A DNA stretch of 64,000 nt, taken from assembly GCA_964537975.1 (NCBI GenBank), contig CAZIDP010000018.1, positions 7,222-71,221 on the forward strand, given 5' to 3'. The notes below the pieces were generated by a model. It saw only the letters and a list, made by a program, of their open reading frames with translations. It ran no database searches and was not told where the DNA came from. A program made the position numbers and the translations under genes. Source of the DNA: SCBR16-9 sp964537975. GTDB lineage: Bacteria > Hydrogenedentota > Hydrogenedentia > Hydrogenedentales > SCBR16-9. Positions within the stretch are counted from its first letter, which is position 1, and each line of letters begins with the position of its first letter. Shown here piece by piece: positions 1 to 10,279 of this stretch.

Positions 1-1565
1 CGCATCCAAACAATGGTAGCATCGCCATACGCGTTGTGATTCACCTGCAAATTGACGTTCTGTCCAACAACAGCCGTTGAAGGACCAGAAATACTGGCAT
101 GCAATGCCTCAAACTCATACGCACCAACATCGGCGGCATCACCTTGTGGGCGGGCAACGCCGAGGATGTCCGTTTCAGGCCAGTCAACACCCATGCCGAT
201 AGCCGGTGAAGCAGCTTGCAAACGGAAATCATCGTTTAGCGGATCGACAAACAAGGGGTCAGCATCCAATCCAGCAGCGGCACCACCTTGAATTATTGAA
301 GTAGTTGTTGGCACATTGACCCCATTGGCTGCATTAGCCCAGACAATACTGTTGTGCATTGATGCAGAAACACCATCAGCGCGAACTGTAAAGCCTTGGC
401 CACCTGTGTTGCCATAGAAGGTACAGTAGTTTACGCTATATGTGGTAGGAACTGCACCAGGTTGATGCCAGGCAAAAACCGCACTACTGATACCAGTAGC
501 GTGGTTTTCCATAAAAACTGAATTTTCTATATTAACAGTACCCTTTGCATGCGTTACCACGGCAGCGCCATGCTCGATAGATTCATTGCCAATAAAAACT
601 GAACGTTCAATAGTTACAATTTTTTCGGTGTCCCACAAACCAACAGCACCACCATGTGTTGCAATATTGCCTTCAAAAGTACAATCCTGTATCAGTGCAT
701 TGCCAAGGCCAGCATTAGGTACACGAATAGCACCACCTTGACTGCCAGTGTTGACATTATCTTTAAAATAACAGCCAATTGCAGTAAGGTTGGATTCACC
801 ACCATCACGAAATGAAAGAGCACCACCAACATTATTTTCAAACAAACAATTCACAAATGTACCATGCGAACCACCATCACGCATGACTATAGGTCCATTC
901 CAACTACCTGCGGGATGATTTCTAAACGTACTATTGACTACCATTGGAGCAGCACCGTCATTTATTAAGATGCAGCTGGCAATTCCTGAAGCTCTGTTAT
1001 TATCAAATACACAGTTCTCGATTCTTGGTGAGGCTGATTGCAAGGTCATTGCACCACCATGACCTTCTGAACCATTGTTCAAGAATTTACAATTTATTAT
1101 TACTACGTTGGTGCTGCCACCCCACATGGTGAATCCGCCAGCTTCAAATCCAGTGGAAACGCCGTTCTGTATGGTAAAGCCATCTATACGGACATTATTC
1201 CTTCCACCAGGAATGCGAATCACACGCTCGGCATTGTTTCCATCAATGATGGTTTCATTATTTGCCCAGTCGCGTGCTGACAGAGATGATTCATTTCCAG
1301 CGAACCCCCCATAAGCAGAAACATTGGCAGGCCAAACATCGACCAGGTTTTCCAAATAGGCACCAGCAGCAACCCATACATCTGCCTCTGGTGCACGAGC
1401 GTCGGTAATAGCGTCTTCTATACTGTCATACGCATTCGCCCAACTCGTACCATTCTGGCTACCGGCACCGCCGGGAACAACAAAAACCTGAGCAGAAGCA
1501 GACATACACAATAACAAGCACAAAGCTACCACACCAATGTTCATGATAAATTTTATCGATTTCAT
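1..1565 (-). CDS. Secreted parallel beta-helix (choice-of-anchor Q-like) protein, 3' part outside window
   Basis: The gene starts at an ATG at 1565 behind an AAGGGG ribosome binding site and stays open to position 1, so its C-terminus lies outside the window. The first 26 residues are a Sec signal peptide (basic start, hydrophobic core, ending ASAQ). They are followed by a segment of the type VPGGAG..GTSWANAYDSIEDAI...VWVAAGAY, which is the usual opening of secreted right-handed beta-helix proteins of planctomycetes and relatives. The rest is rich in Asn, Gly and short beta-strand-like repeats, as expected for a solenoid. These proteins are exported or displayed on the surface; whether this one binds or cleaves polysaccharide cannot be told. 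No partner gene is adjacent. Confidence 0.8.
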   Translation of the reverse strand, partial: MKSIKFIMNIGVVALCLLLCMSASAQVFVVPGGAGSQNGTSWANAYDSIEDAITDARAPEADVWVAAGAYLENLVDVWPANVSAYGGFAGNESSLSARDWANNETIIDGNNAERVIRIPGGRNNVRIDGFTIQNGVSTGFEAGGFTMWGGSTNVVIINCKFLNNGSEGHGGAMTLQSASPRIENCVFDNNRASGIASCILINDGAAPMVVNSTFRNHPAGSWNGPIVMRDGGSHGTFVNCLFENNVGGALSFRDGGESNLTAIGCYFKDNVNTGSQGGAIRVPNAGLGNALIQDCTFEGNIATHGGAVGLWDTEKIVTIERSVFIGNESIEHGAAVVTHAKGTVNIENSVFMENHATGISSAVFAWHQPGAVPTTYSVNYCTFYGNTGGQGFTVRADGVSASMHNSIVWANAANGVNVPTTTSIIQGGAAAGLDADPLFVDPLNDDFRLQAASPAIGMGVDWPETDILGVARPQGDAADVGAYEFEALHASISGPSTAVVGQNVNLQVNHNAYGDATIVWM

Positions 1566-2008
1566 GATCTTTCCCCTTGAAGTTTACTACATAACAAAAA
1601 TCACTTATTATGCAAATAAGCATTAAAAAACCGCTTTACATCTAACTCATTGAATGCAGTAACATTACAAGAAAGAAAATATTATGTCAACCTTGTATTA
1701 CATACGCATAATACAAATTATTATAATTTAAGCAAATTAGGCCTCATTATACTGTTTTATAACACACTGGAAGTACATTAATCATTATTTACTTTTTAAA
1801 TATGGCACATTTCTAAGATAAGGTAATAAATAAAATTGCGGAATAAGACAGGTTTTTAATTTAAACTCCTCGAAAATTGTGCGTTGCTGAGTAAGTTTCT
1901 GAATTGCTTCGTGATTAAGGATTTTCGCATTAAAAATTCCCCAATTACCAAAATGATAAATGAGGAAAAAGCTCATGATTATTACATCAATATGATTTAG
2001 AATTTATA
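1566..2008. other. AT-rich intergenic region
   Basis: This 440-base stretch is AT-rich and holds the promoter side of the beta-helix gene and the downstream side of the sulfatase gene. I see no convincing gene, RNA or terminator. A 63-codon open frame at 1785-1976 on the minus strand lacks a ribosome binding site and protein-like composition. Confidence 0.5.
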
Positions 2009-3457
2009 TTATTCTATCTGGTCCCAATCATCCGCCAGAGACTCGAGTTCTACGATCACATGGCTGTACTGGGGGTCATTGTACAGGTTGTAAAATTCCC
2101 AGGGGTCCTCTTTCAGGTTATATAGTGACCCATCTTTGTGGTCGATTCGTGGGTCCCGGAAGTAAATCAACTTCCAGTCTTCTGTGCGTACCATGACCTG
2201 ACGCCCGGAGTTTATCCGCAATGGATCATACATGGAACCACTGTGATCAATTTCCGAGAAGGTCGCGTTACGTTTAGTTTGGATATCGCCATGCATCAAG
2301 GGCACCAGGCTTCGGCCATGATGTCCTTCTGGTATGGGCATTTGTGAGAGGTCAAGTAAAGTCGGCATCAAATCAATCATCTCAACCGGCTCACGAACGA
2401 TACGTCCCGAGGGAATATGACCCGGCCATGAAAAGAGCAACGGTGACTTCACCACTTCTTCATAGAAGCTGCGCTTTTTATGAACCCCATTTTCGCCCAT
2501 GGCAAGTCCATGATCCGAGTTTACTGCAATGATGGTATTTTCAAGCAATCCTTCTGCCCGCAGTTGCTCCATAATTTTGCCGACAAAGTAGTCGACCATA
2601 TTCACCATGCCATAATAGGTACTGCGCGCAACCCGAATGTCGTGTTCAGACAAATCCAAGGTTCCGGAATAAACCCTGAGCTGTTCTCTTTCAAATTGTG
2701 ACTTGCTGTCGAGTGCTTCCTGGGTCGGGAATGGCAGATCGATGGCGTCCAGGTCCACCATGAATGGCGGTGGCACTTGAATCGGCACGTGGGGCGGATG
2801 GTATGAAACCCGCAAGAAAAAGGGTGTACCCGCATCAGCCAGTTCTTTCAATACATCCAGGGCACGTTCTGTCAATACACCTTCACGGGTATCGTCTACA
2901 TGGATATCCTGCGTGCCCCCAATCTGCCAGCCATAGGTCGTTAAGCGAACCGGATCAAACGTTTCACCTTCGTCATGCCTGCGATCACTTTCACGAAACC
3001 GGGTATCGCCCCGATGGTCCCAATCCCCACCCAGGGCATGAACCTTGCCGACATTGACCGGTTTATACCCGGCAGATTCCCACTGATTCAACAAATTTGG
3101 ATAGGAACGTGCTGTTGCGGCATAAGGTGGTGTTACTTCAGGTGTATCCCCCATATACATGGTGCCAAGTTCGTGACAATAGCGAGATGTTTTCATTGAT
3201 GTGCGGGACGGAATACATATAGGACATTGCGTAATCGCGGACTCAAAAGTCACCCCATTCGCGGCGATATGGTCGAAATTGGGTGTCTTCGCCCAGGAGG
3301 TGCCATAACAGCCCAAGGCATCCGGCCGACAGTCATCCATCATCAGCCACAATATATTGGGTTTTTGAGCACCATTCTGTGCCAGCGTCCCGGCATTCGG
3401 CCAAACACTTGCCGCACCTACTGCCAGACTGATCTTCAAAAAATCACGTCGTTTCAT
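2009..3457 (-). CDS. Tat-exported type I sulfatase
   Basis: Hydrolyses sulfate esters, probably on a sulfated glycan, outside the cytoplasm. The chosen ATG at 3457 sits behind GGGAG and gives a 482-residue protein starting with a twin-arginine signal (MKRRDFLK) and a hydrophobic stretch; the frame is open 32 codons further upstream but that start has no support. The alkaline phosphatase-fold marks are present: Asp41-Asp42 for the metal, the formylglycine site C81-I-P-S-R at residues 81-85, a HPPHVP motif and a SDHGLAMGENG motif. Cys81 must be converted to formylglycine by an FGE or an anaerobic sulfatase-maturating enzyme, neither of which is evident nearby. The gene follows a GH32-like glycosidase in the same direction with a 170-base gap, which suggests joint glycan processing. 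Confidence 0.93.
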   Translation of the reverse strand: MKRRDFLKISLAVGAASVWPNAGTLAQNGAQKPNILWLMMDDCRPDALGCYGTSWAKTPNFDHIAANGVTFESAITQCPICIPSRTSMKTSRYCHELGTMYMGDTPEVTPPYAATARSYPNLLNQWESAGYKPVNVGKVHALGGDWDHRGDTRFRESDRRHDEGETFDPVRLTTYGWQIGGTQDIHVDDTREGVLTERALDVLKELADAGTPFFLRVSYHPPHVPIQVPPPFMVDLDAIDLPFPTQEALDSKSQFEREQLRVYSGTLDLSEHDIRVARSTYYGMVNMVDYFVGKIMEQLRAEGLLENTIIAVNSDHGLAMGENGVHKKRSFYEEVVKSPLLFSWPGHIPSGRIVREPVEMIDLMPTLLDLSQMPIPEGHHGRSLVPLMHGDIQTKRNATFSEIDHSGSMYDPLRINSGRQVMVRTEDWKLIYFRDPRIDHKDGSLYNLKEDPWEFYNLYNDPQYSHVIVELESLADDWDQIE

Positions 3458-3627
3458 AAATACTGTCTCCCTGGCTTGACATCCGTTGACCGTATCCCCA
3501 ATACGTGTCCAGTCTACCTGGTCAGTATACCTGACCAGTATTTTCGACTGCATTGCATTATGTCATGCGAATAGCTGCTTGTAAAGTTTCCAGATAGACT
3601 CTATCCTGAAATGAATTAAACTACTGA

Positions 3628-5121
3628 CTAATAATTGAACCCATACGTATATTTATTGTTCTTGATTTCCAGTGCGTTCATACTGAGGTTATTGATTTTT
3701 ACAGTCCCGGAAACAAGCAAGACCTGTGCTTCGTCTTTAATAGGGTGCGGACGATGTTCGGCAAAGACATACACGTCATTCACATAGACATCTACAACCG
3801 AGCCATCGGCGACCAGCTTGATATTAACGGTATCTGCATCGGGCCATGTGTGTTGGCGATCCTGCCGCAATGCTTTTGTCTCGTGATGCAGCAATCCAAT
3901 TCGGTTGGTTTTTCGATTAACTTCGAGCAACAACGTATCTCCCAAGTTGATGATTACGGCACCACTTTCATCAGGAAATGATATGCTGCACTCCAAAAGT
4001 GTGTCCAACCCTGGAGACCCAAGAATAACTTCAGGTGTATTCATATCCAGGAGCAGTTCTTCCGGGAGTGAATCGTCTAGCAAGGATTCACCACGAACCG
4101 ATTCCAATTGCTCCCAGTACGCAAGTACCATTTCTCCACTCGCACCAAAATTAATTTTCTTGGGCAACGCGGTAGCCCAACGTCCTGGACCACGGTGCAT
4201 ATACAGATACGTGTCCCCTTCCTTGATGATCTGTACTGCGTATGGCGGTGGGTCCGGTTGAAGCCCAAGTCCCTTGTTTGGCGCTGGTGCATATGGCCCA
4301 TTCATAGCGTCCGACATGAAGTAGAACATCCCACCCAAAGGAGTTTTCTCCTTGTTGGCTTCTTTCCAGTTGTCGGTGTAAAAATCACTGTACATGCAGT
4401 GGCCTGTGTACCAGATACCGTCGCGTTCAATCAGGAATGGATTCTCAAGCCCAAGCCTGTAGGCGTCTTGAATCACCAGAGGTTGCTGCCCTTCCCAGTT
4501 GATAAGATCGTGGGAGCGCATGAGTGCAATGCAAGCGCGTTCATTCGGAGGGCCCTCACCTTTGGCTGTTGCTGTAACTACGGCATACCAATAGCTGGTT
4601 TTGGCATCCCAAAAAAAATTGCAGTCCCGCCAGTCTCCTAACGGGTCATAATAGGTCGGGTCGGGCAACATCACCGGGTTGTCTGGATGCTTTGTCCAGG
4701 TAATCAAATCTGTGGAAGTCGCAACGCCGATAGGACTCAATGTTACCTCTGGCTTCGGGTGTTCCGGTATACCAGTGTAGAACAAATAATAAACACCCTC
4801 ATGCTTCAAGATGTTACCGGTATAAATTTTCCCGTCATCCCAAGCACCTGGCGGCCCCACAGTCAAAACAACGCCTTTGTCCTCCCAATTAATTAAATCT
4901 TTGGATGTCGAATGAAAAATCCCTTGTTCTGGTATGGGAAGTGGTGAACGATTCTGGTGCTCCAGAGGTTCCCAGACACGATTCAGGTCTTCTGGAAGTG
5001 GTCCTGCCAGCTGAAATTGGTGCCAGGTATCCCCTTCCTTTATAAACCAGGAATCAAGTCCCCACATGGGAGGTGAATATGCTCCCAACAACAGACCTTG
5101 TAACAATAGGAAGTTCAACAT
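3628..5121 (-). CDS. GH32-like secreted glycoside hydrolase
   Basis: A 497-residue protein with a short hydrophobic N-terminus (likely signal) and an AAAGGAG ribosome binding site before the ATG at 5121. Residues 20-330 have the five-bladed propeller pattern of GH32/GH43 enzymes: Asp23 in GLDSWF as candidate nucleophile, repeated ..STSKDLINWE.. blade motifs, Asp166 in DWRDCNFF at the transition-state stabiliser position, and Glu226 in ENPFLIERDG as candidate acid/base. Residues 350-485 look like the GH32 C-terminal beta-sandwich (..VNIKLVADGSVVDVYVND..). GH32 enzymes cut fructosides, but the classical WMNDPNG box is not kept, so the substrate is open. It stands between dnaE and the sulfatase, on the same strand. 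Confidence 0.75.
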   Translation of the reverse strand: MLNFLLLQGLLLGAYSPPMWGLDSWFIKEGDTWHQFQLAGPLPEDLNRVWEPLEHQNRSPLPIPEQGIFHSTSKDLINWEDKGVVLTVGPPGAWDDGKIYTGNILKHEGVYYLFYTGIPEHPKPEVTLSPIGVATSTDLITWTKHPDNPVMLPDPTYYDPLGDWRDCNFFWDAKTSYWYAVVTATAKGEGPPNERACIALMRSHDLINWEGQQPLVIQDAYRLGLENPFLIERDGIWYTGHCMYSDFYTDNWKEANKEKTPLGGMFYFMSDAMNGPYAPAPNKGLGLQPDPPPYAVQIIKEGDTYLYMHRGPGRWATALPKKINFGASGEMVLAYWEQLESVRGESLLDDSLPEELLLDMNTPEVILGSPGLDTLLECSISFPDESGAVIINLGDTLLLEVNRKTNRIGLLHHETKALRQDRQHTWPDADTVNIKLVADGSVVDVYVNDVYVFAEHRPHPIKDEAQVLLVSGTVKINNLSMNALEIKNNKYTYGFNY

Positions 5122-5275
5122 TTTCGACTCCTTTGTGAAGTATCCGTAGTAATCTTGATCACCGCACTGTTTACAAACTGCAAAATCAATACATAATTAT
5201 CATAAACAAAAATTACAAACAATGCACTTCTACCCTACTCTGATCAACTCTGGTCTACTCATTCTTTACCTTGGC

Positions 5276-8200
5276 TTATACAGTAGCGACCCGGCGTTTT
5301 CGCCAGGCAGGTTCAGGCGGTGCTTCTACAATAGGCGCGTGACTGGGCAACCCCATGCCTGCGGAAAACCACAGGGTATGCTCACCCAGAATTTCATCCA
5401 CCGTATCGCGGACCTTTGGGTGATACATGATTCTGCAAGCCTCGGTAGCATGTACGATTACCTCATCCGGACTGTCTTTGCTCAGGCAATGTATATACAA
5501 GTCACATACTCCCGGACGTGCGGAAAGTTTTTCAGCCAGGGTGTGCAGTTGTTTGTCATTGATGTCATCCGTGAATACACGAATGTGAACGGCCCGGGTA
5601 AGGTGGCGTTCCGCGTCTTCTATCGGGAAAATTTGTGCTGCAAGTAACCCCGCTTCGCTGTTACGGTAGCTGATACGCGCCTGGATCATTACAATGGTTT
5701 CAGGCTGTAGCCATTCCGAGACCTGCTCAAACAGGTCACTGAATATCGTCAATTCACAATTGCCCTCAAGGGTTTCCAGAGTGACAAAGGCCATCTTCTT
5801 ACCCTGCCCTGTGATATGTGTTTTGATGGTACCAATTAGTCCTCCGATATTGACTTCTTTACCATCGGGCAGTTCACTCAACTCCGAAGGCCGCACTGTG
5901 CAAAAGGCGTCGAGTATTTCTATATACCGTGTCAATGGGTGACTGCTGGCATACAATCCAAGGATTTCCTTTTCAAATTGCAGCAAGTCATTTTCTTCCC
6001 ATTCTGGCATTTCAGGTTTTTGCCGTAACGTTTCAACGGCTTCTTCCATGCCGCTCATATCAAATAGAGAGGTTTGCCCGGACAGCCTGTCCCGCTGCGC
6101 GCATTGTCCTTCACTGATTGCCTGGTCCAGCACAGCCTCCACCTGGCTTCGGAACCATTCCGTACTTCGAAACGCGCCAGCTTTGTTAAGGCTTTCTATC
6201 AGACGGCGGTTTACAATACGTGAATCCAGACGTGCGCAAAAATCATATATATCCTGATAGGGGCCGTTGTTCTCCCGCTCCAACACGATGGCATGTGTCG
6301 GGGCATCCCCCACATTTTTAATAGCACCAAGACCAAAACAAATTGCGTCACCGACAACGGTGAAATCCCTGAAGCTCTGATTGATGTCGGGAGGTGATAC
6401 ATCAATGCCCATGCGTCGGCATTCTTCAACATACAACGCCACCTTATCGAGGTTGCCCGATTCGCTGGTAAGCAAGGCACACATAAATTCAACGGGATAA
6501 TTAGCCTTGAGAAACGCGGTCTGATAGGCGACAAACGCATATGCCACACTGTGCGATTTGTTGAATCCATACCCGGCAAACATTTCGATTTTGTCCCAAA
6601 TTGCCTGCGCCAGGTTGGCATCTATTCCCTTGGCATTACAGCCCTCAACAAAGCGTACTTTTTGTTGGTCCAGAAGGTCTTTCTTCTTCTTCCCCATCGC
6701 ACGCCGTACAATATCGGCCTGCCCCAACGTAAAACCACCACAGGCCTGAACCAATTGCATGACTTGCTCTTGATATACCGCTATACCGTAGGTTTCTTCC
6801 AGGATGGGTTTGGTTATGGGATGGTCATACTTGATACTGTCCGGGTTATATTTCCCTTCAATATAGGTGTCAATAAATTGCATCGGGCCGGGGCGGTATA
6901 AGGCGACCAATGCACTCATCTCTTCCAGACTTTGCAAGCCAATGCGCTTTGCCAGGTCGCGCATCCCGGAACTTTCCAATTGGAACACACCAAACGTTTG
7001 TCCGGAACGAAGGAGCTGGTAGGTCTTATCATCATCCGGGCTTATATTATCAATATCAATAATGATGCCCTTGCTGTGTTGCACCAGCTTTACCGCGTTG
7101 TGTACTACTGTAAGAGTGCGCAAGCCCAGAAAGTCCATCTTGAGCAGACCAACTTCCTCAACACACTTCATTTCTACCTGCGTTGCTACCGTATCGGAAT
7201 TGGCCGCTTTGTACAGGGCAATGTGGTCTGTCAATGGATGATCACATATAACTACACCCGCGGCATGGGTGCCACAGTTGCCTATGGTGCCTTCCAAGCG
7301 TTCTGCCAGATGCCACAGCTTGGCAACCTGGGGGTCTTCCTTGATCATCCGGGCCAATTCTGGCTCTTTGACAACGGCATCTTTAAGTTTAATCTTTAAT
7401 TCATCGGGAATCAGTTTCGCGATTCGATCAACCTCGCTATAGCCCATCCCCATCACACGACCGACATTTCGAATCACATTCTTGGCCAACATACGACCAA
7501 ATGTAATGATCTGACTCACGTTTTCTTTGCCATATTTCTTATACGCATATTCGATCATTTCCTCCCGCCTGTTATAGCAGAAGTCGATGTCAAAATCGGG
7601 CATCGATACACGTTCCGGATTCAGGAATCGCTCAAAGAGCAGGTTATATCGCATGGGATCAATGTTGGTTATATGCAGGCAATACGCAACAATGCTGCCG
7701 GCACCTGAACCACGTCCAGGCCCTACCGGGATTTCTTGTGTTCGCGCATAATTGATCAAGTCCCAAACCACCAGGAAATAATCGACGAACTTCATTTCTT
7801 CGATTACTTTGAGCTCGAAATTGGCACGATCAATGAAATCCTGTGATGGTTCACCATACCGTTCGCGCAGCCCTTCAGCAACCAGATCTTCAAGAAATCG
7901 TTCCGGTTGAAAGCCTTCCGGTGGAGGCACATAATCTTCCGGCGGTGTATATTCTGGTATGAGGCTTTCTCCAAGCGGGATTTCAACCTTACAGCGCTCG
8001 GCGATTATTTCCGTGTTGCTCACTGCTTCCGGATATTTGGAAAAGCGATCCTTCATCTCAGACGGAGAACAGAAGTAAAACTCATTGTTGGGAAACCGGA
8101 ACCGTCTTTCATCTTCTAACGTCGTACCAGTTTGTATGGCAAGTAAGGCTTCATGGGCCTCGGCATCATCTTTATCCAGATAATGACAGTCGTTGGTGGC

Positions 8201-8812
8201 AATGGTCATCAGGCCAAAATCTTCTGCCAATGTACACAATGCCGCATTGACCTCACGCTGTTCCGGCATATTGTGGTCCATCAATTCAACCAGAAAATTG
8301 TCCTTGCCAAAGATGTCCAGGTACTTAATCAGGTGTTCTCGTGCCATATCCATATTGTTGTTGAGTATGGCTTGTGGAATTCTCCCTGCAAGACACGACG
8401 TTGTGGCAATGATGCCTTCTTTATATTTAATCAGCAATTCATCATCTACCCGGGGCTTATAATAAAAACCTTCGAGATAGCCGGCAGTACTCAACTTGCA
8501 TAAATTGTGATACCCCGTTTCATTTTCACACAGGGCCAGAAAGTGGTTGTTAAACGATCCGAAATACTTGGTCTCGGTATCAAATCGGCTCGTAGGCGCA
8601 ACATACAACTCACAACCGATGATAGGTTTGATGCCCTTTTTTATGGCAGCCTGGTAAAATTCAACCGCTCCAAAAAGATTCCCATGGTCTGTTAGCGCAC
8701 ATGCTTTCATGCCAAACTTTTCGCATTTGTCCAGCAACTCATATATTTTGCATGCACCATCTAGTACACTATAATCTGAATGAACATGTAAATGGGCAAA
8801 ACCTGCACTCAT
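5276..8812 (-). CDS. dnaE: DNA polymerase III alpha subunit
   Basis: Replicative polymerase of 1178 residues, a normal DnaE1 length. It has an N-terminal PHP domain (HLHVHSDYS at residues 8-16), the C-family palm with PDFDIDF at residues 404-410 (catalytic Asp405 and Asp407), the nucleotide-binding GPGRGSGAGS at 363-372, a finger domain, a helix-hairpin-helix region and an OB-fold near residue 1000 (KEVNIGGLIGTI). Its ATG overlaps the pncC stop codon by one base (TAATG), so the two are translationally coupled. No internal frameshift is seen. Confidence 0.98.
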   Translation of the reverse strand: MSAGFAHLHVHSDYSVLDGACKIYELLDKCEKFGMKACALTDHGNLFGAVEFYQAAIKKGIKPIIGCELYVAPTSRFDTETKYFGSFNNHFLALCENETGYHNLCKLSTAGYLEGFYYKPRVDDELLIKYKEGIIATTSCLAGRIPQAILNNNMDMAREHLIKYLDIFGKDNFLVELMDHNMPEQREVNAALCTLAEDFGLMTIATNDCHYLDKDDAEAHEALLAIQTGTTLEDERRFRFPNNEFYFCSPSEMKDRFSKYPEAVSNTEIIAERCKVEIPLGESLIPEYTPPEDYVPPPEGFQPERFLEDLVAEGLRERYGEPSQDFIDRANFELKVIEEMKFVDYFLVVWDLINYARTQEIPVGPGRGSGAGSIVAYCLHITNIDPMRYNLLFERFLNPERVSMPDFDIDFCYNRREEMIEYAYKKYGKENVSQIITFGRMLAKNVIRNVGRVMGMGYSEVDRIAKLIPDELKIKLKDAVVKEPELARMIKEDPQVAKLWHLAERLEGTIGNCGTHAAGVVICDHPLTDHIALYKAANSDTVATQVEMKCVEEVGLLKMDFLGLRTLTVVHNAVKLVQHSKGIIIDIDNISPDDDKTYQLLRSGQTFGVFQLESSGMRDLAKRIGLQSLEEMSALVALYRPGPMQFIDTYIEGKYNPDSIKYDHPITKPILEETYGIAVYQEQVMQLVQACGGFTLGQADIVRRAMGKKKKDLLDQQKVRFVEGCNAKGIDANLAQAIWDKIEMFAGYGFNKSHSVAYAFVAYQTAFLKANYPVEFMCALLTSESGNLDKVALYVEECRRMGIDVSPPDINQSFRDFTVVGDAICFGLGAIKNVGDAPTHAIVLERENNGPYQDIYDFCARLDSRIVNRRLIESLNKAGAFRSTEWFRSQVEAVLDQAISEGQCAQRDRLSGQTSLFDMSGMEEAVETLRQKPEMPEWEENDLLQFEKEILGLYASSHPLTRYIEILDAFCTVRPSELSELPDGKEVNIGGLIGTIKTHITGQGKKMAFVTLETLEGNCELTIFSDLFEQVSEWLQPETIVMIQARISYRNSEAGLLAAQIFPIEDAERHLTRAVHIRVFTDDINDKQLHTLAEKLSARPGVCDLYIHCLSKDSPDEVIVHATEACRIMYHPKVRDTVDEILGEHTLWFSAGMGLPSHAPIVEAPPEPAWRKRRVATV

Positions 8813-9309
8813 TATTTAAAAGACTCCCACAACAAGGTTAAAGCTGCTTCCGCAGTTTGTAATTTGATTGACTCCCGATTTCCATTGAACACGTGCCGCC
8901 TGACAATTAGCGTATCGGGTCCTGCCACCGCCATATACACCAGACCTACCGGCTTTTCTGGCGTACCTCCTGATGGGCCTGCTATCCCGGTAACCGCCAG
9001 TGCCCAGTCCACCCCCAGACCCTCCAAGGCTCCAGCAGCCATTTCTTGGGCCACAGCCGCACTCACGGCACCTTCCCGGATTAAAGTCGTTTCTGAAACA
9101 CCAAGTAGCTTGGATTTTAACGCGTTACTATAGGTAACCACGCCGCCTTCATACACATCGGACACACCGGATACATTGGTCAGCATATGCGCAATCAGGC
9201 CGCCGGAACAAGACTCCGCGGTTCCCAGGGTGAGGTGTTGATTCCTGAGATACGCGATAATCCTGGCAATACAAGTTGGTGCTTCCATTAAAATTGTGTT
9301 CAACTCCAT
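8812..9309 (-). CDS. pncC: Nicotinamide-nucleotide amidohydrolase (CinA C-terminal type)
   Basis: Deamidates nicotinamide mononucleotide to nicotinate mononucleotide in NAD salvage. The protein has only the CinA C-terminal domain, with the characteristic TAESCSGG and TGIAGPSGG motifs and a conserved GGVVTYSN segment; the N-terminal molybdopterin-binding CinA domain is absent, as in stand-alone PncC. I place the start at the ATG at 9309 (165 residues); the frame is open up to a TTG at 9360 but those 17 residues do not look like the family. It is the first gene of a coupled pair with dnaE. Confidence 0.92.
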   Translation of the reverse strand: MELNTILMEAPTCIARIIAYLRNQHLTLGTAESCSGGLIAHMLTNVSGVSDVYEGGVVTYSNALKSKLLGVSETTLIREGAVSAAVAQEMAAGALEGLGVDWALAVTGIAGPSGGTPEKPVGLVYMAVAGPDTLIVRRHVFNGNRESIKLQTAEAALTLLWESFK

Positions 9310-9514
9310 TTCGGTGTTACTCAAACGTAAATGTAACGTAATTGACTTGCAATGGGCCAATCCACGGTTGGTTTTTCTAATTATTCGGTTCGTACACGAG
9401 ACAATGCTGTTGAAGCGATGAATTATTTACTAAATAGATTTGTTTAGTGAAATAAAATACTGAATTCAGAATTATTTTAGCATGATATCGATAACCATTT
9501 GGAGGACAACGACA

Positions 9515-10132
9515 TTGCATTGGATTATATCAAGTTCGTTAGGGGTTGCGCTTTTATTCACCATTGGGATGTTGAGTATCGCAGCACATGCAGCAGAATC
9601 AACCGACAAAGAGGATAAAAAGATCGAAAATCCATTATCATTTACAGTCAATAACATTGAAGGCGAAGAAGTTGACTTGGCTGAATACCAGGGAAAAGTA
9701 GTTATGATCGTCAATGTCGCATCGAAATGTGGACTGACACCACAATATGAAGAGCTGCAAGCCCTGTATGATCGTTATAAAGAAAAGGGCTTTGTTATTC
9801 TCGGGTTCCCTGCGAATAATTTTATGGGTCAAGAGCCGGGCAGCGATGAAGAAATTAAATTCTTTTGTGAAACTGAATATAATGTGACATTTGATATGTT
9901 TTCAAAAATTTCAGTGAAGGGTGACGACATAGCGCCTTTGTATGCTTTTCTGACCGAAGAAGAAACCAACAAAGAATTTGCCGGTGAAATTGGATGGAAT
10001 TTTGCAAAATTTTTGCTCGACCGACAGGGCAATGTCATTGCAAGATTTGATCCCCGGACAAAACCCAAAGACCCTGAAGTAGTACGTGCCATCGAAACAG
10101 CATTATTGGATGAAGTGGAAGACACAGCATAA
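9515..10132 (+). CDS. Exported glutathione peroxidase family protein
   Basis: Thiol peroxidase of the GPx family (thioredoxin fold), reducing hydroperoxides, most likely with thioredoxin-like donors. The peroxidatic Cys72 lies in NVASKCGLTPQY, the tetrad Gln106 in GFPANNFMGQEPG, and the Trp/Asn motif in GWNFAKFLLD. I prefer the TTG start at 9515, nine bases behind a strong GGAGG at 9501-9505. It yields a textbook signal peptide (hydrophobic core, cleavage near AAHAAES). The longer ATG start at 9482 would put a basic leader before the ribosome binding site. A periplasmic location is therefore likely. The gene is monocistronic and ends in a hairpin terminator. Confidence 0.92.
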   Translation: MHWIISSSLGVALLFTIGMLSIAAHAAESTDKEDKKIENPLSFTVNNIEGEEVDLAEYQGKVVMIVNVASKCGLTPQYEELQALYDRYKEKGFVILGFPANNFMGQEPGSDEEIKFFCETEYNVTFDMFSKISVKGDDIAPLYAFLTEEETNKEFAGEIGWNFAKFLLDRQGNVIARFDPRTKPKDPEVVRAIETALLDEVEDTA

Positions 10133-10177
10133 CACGGCTTCAGGACCTCTACCTGTTAAAATTACAGAGAAAACATA

Positions 10178-10230
10178 CAGCCACAAGCAGCACATAAATT
10201 CAAGTACTGTTTGTGGCTGATTTTTATTTA
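10178..10230 (+). terminator. Rho-independent terminator after glutathione peroxidase
   Basis: The arms CAGCCACAAGCAG (10178-10190) and CTGTTTGTGGCTG (10207-10219) pair over 13 bases with one mismatch and are followed by ATTTTTATTTA. It lies 45 bases after the peroxidase stop and before the convergent oxidoreductase gene. Confidence 0.85.
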
Positions 10231-10279
10231 CAACTAAAATGACCTTTTCTGATTGGCACTTTTAACAAAGATGCGGTAC

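Noticed and set aside
1785..1976. 63-codon frame in the first long intergenic region
   Set aside because: AT-rich chance frame without start signals.
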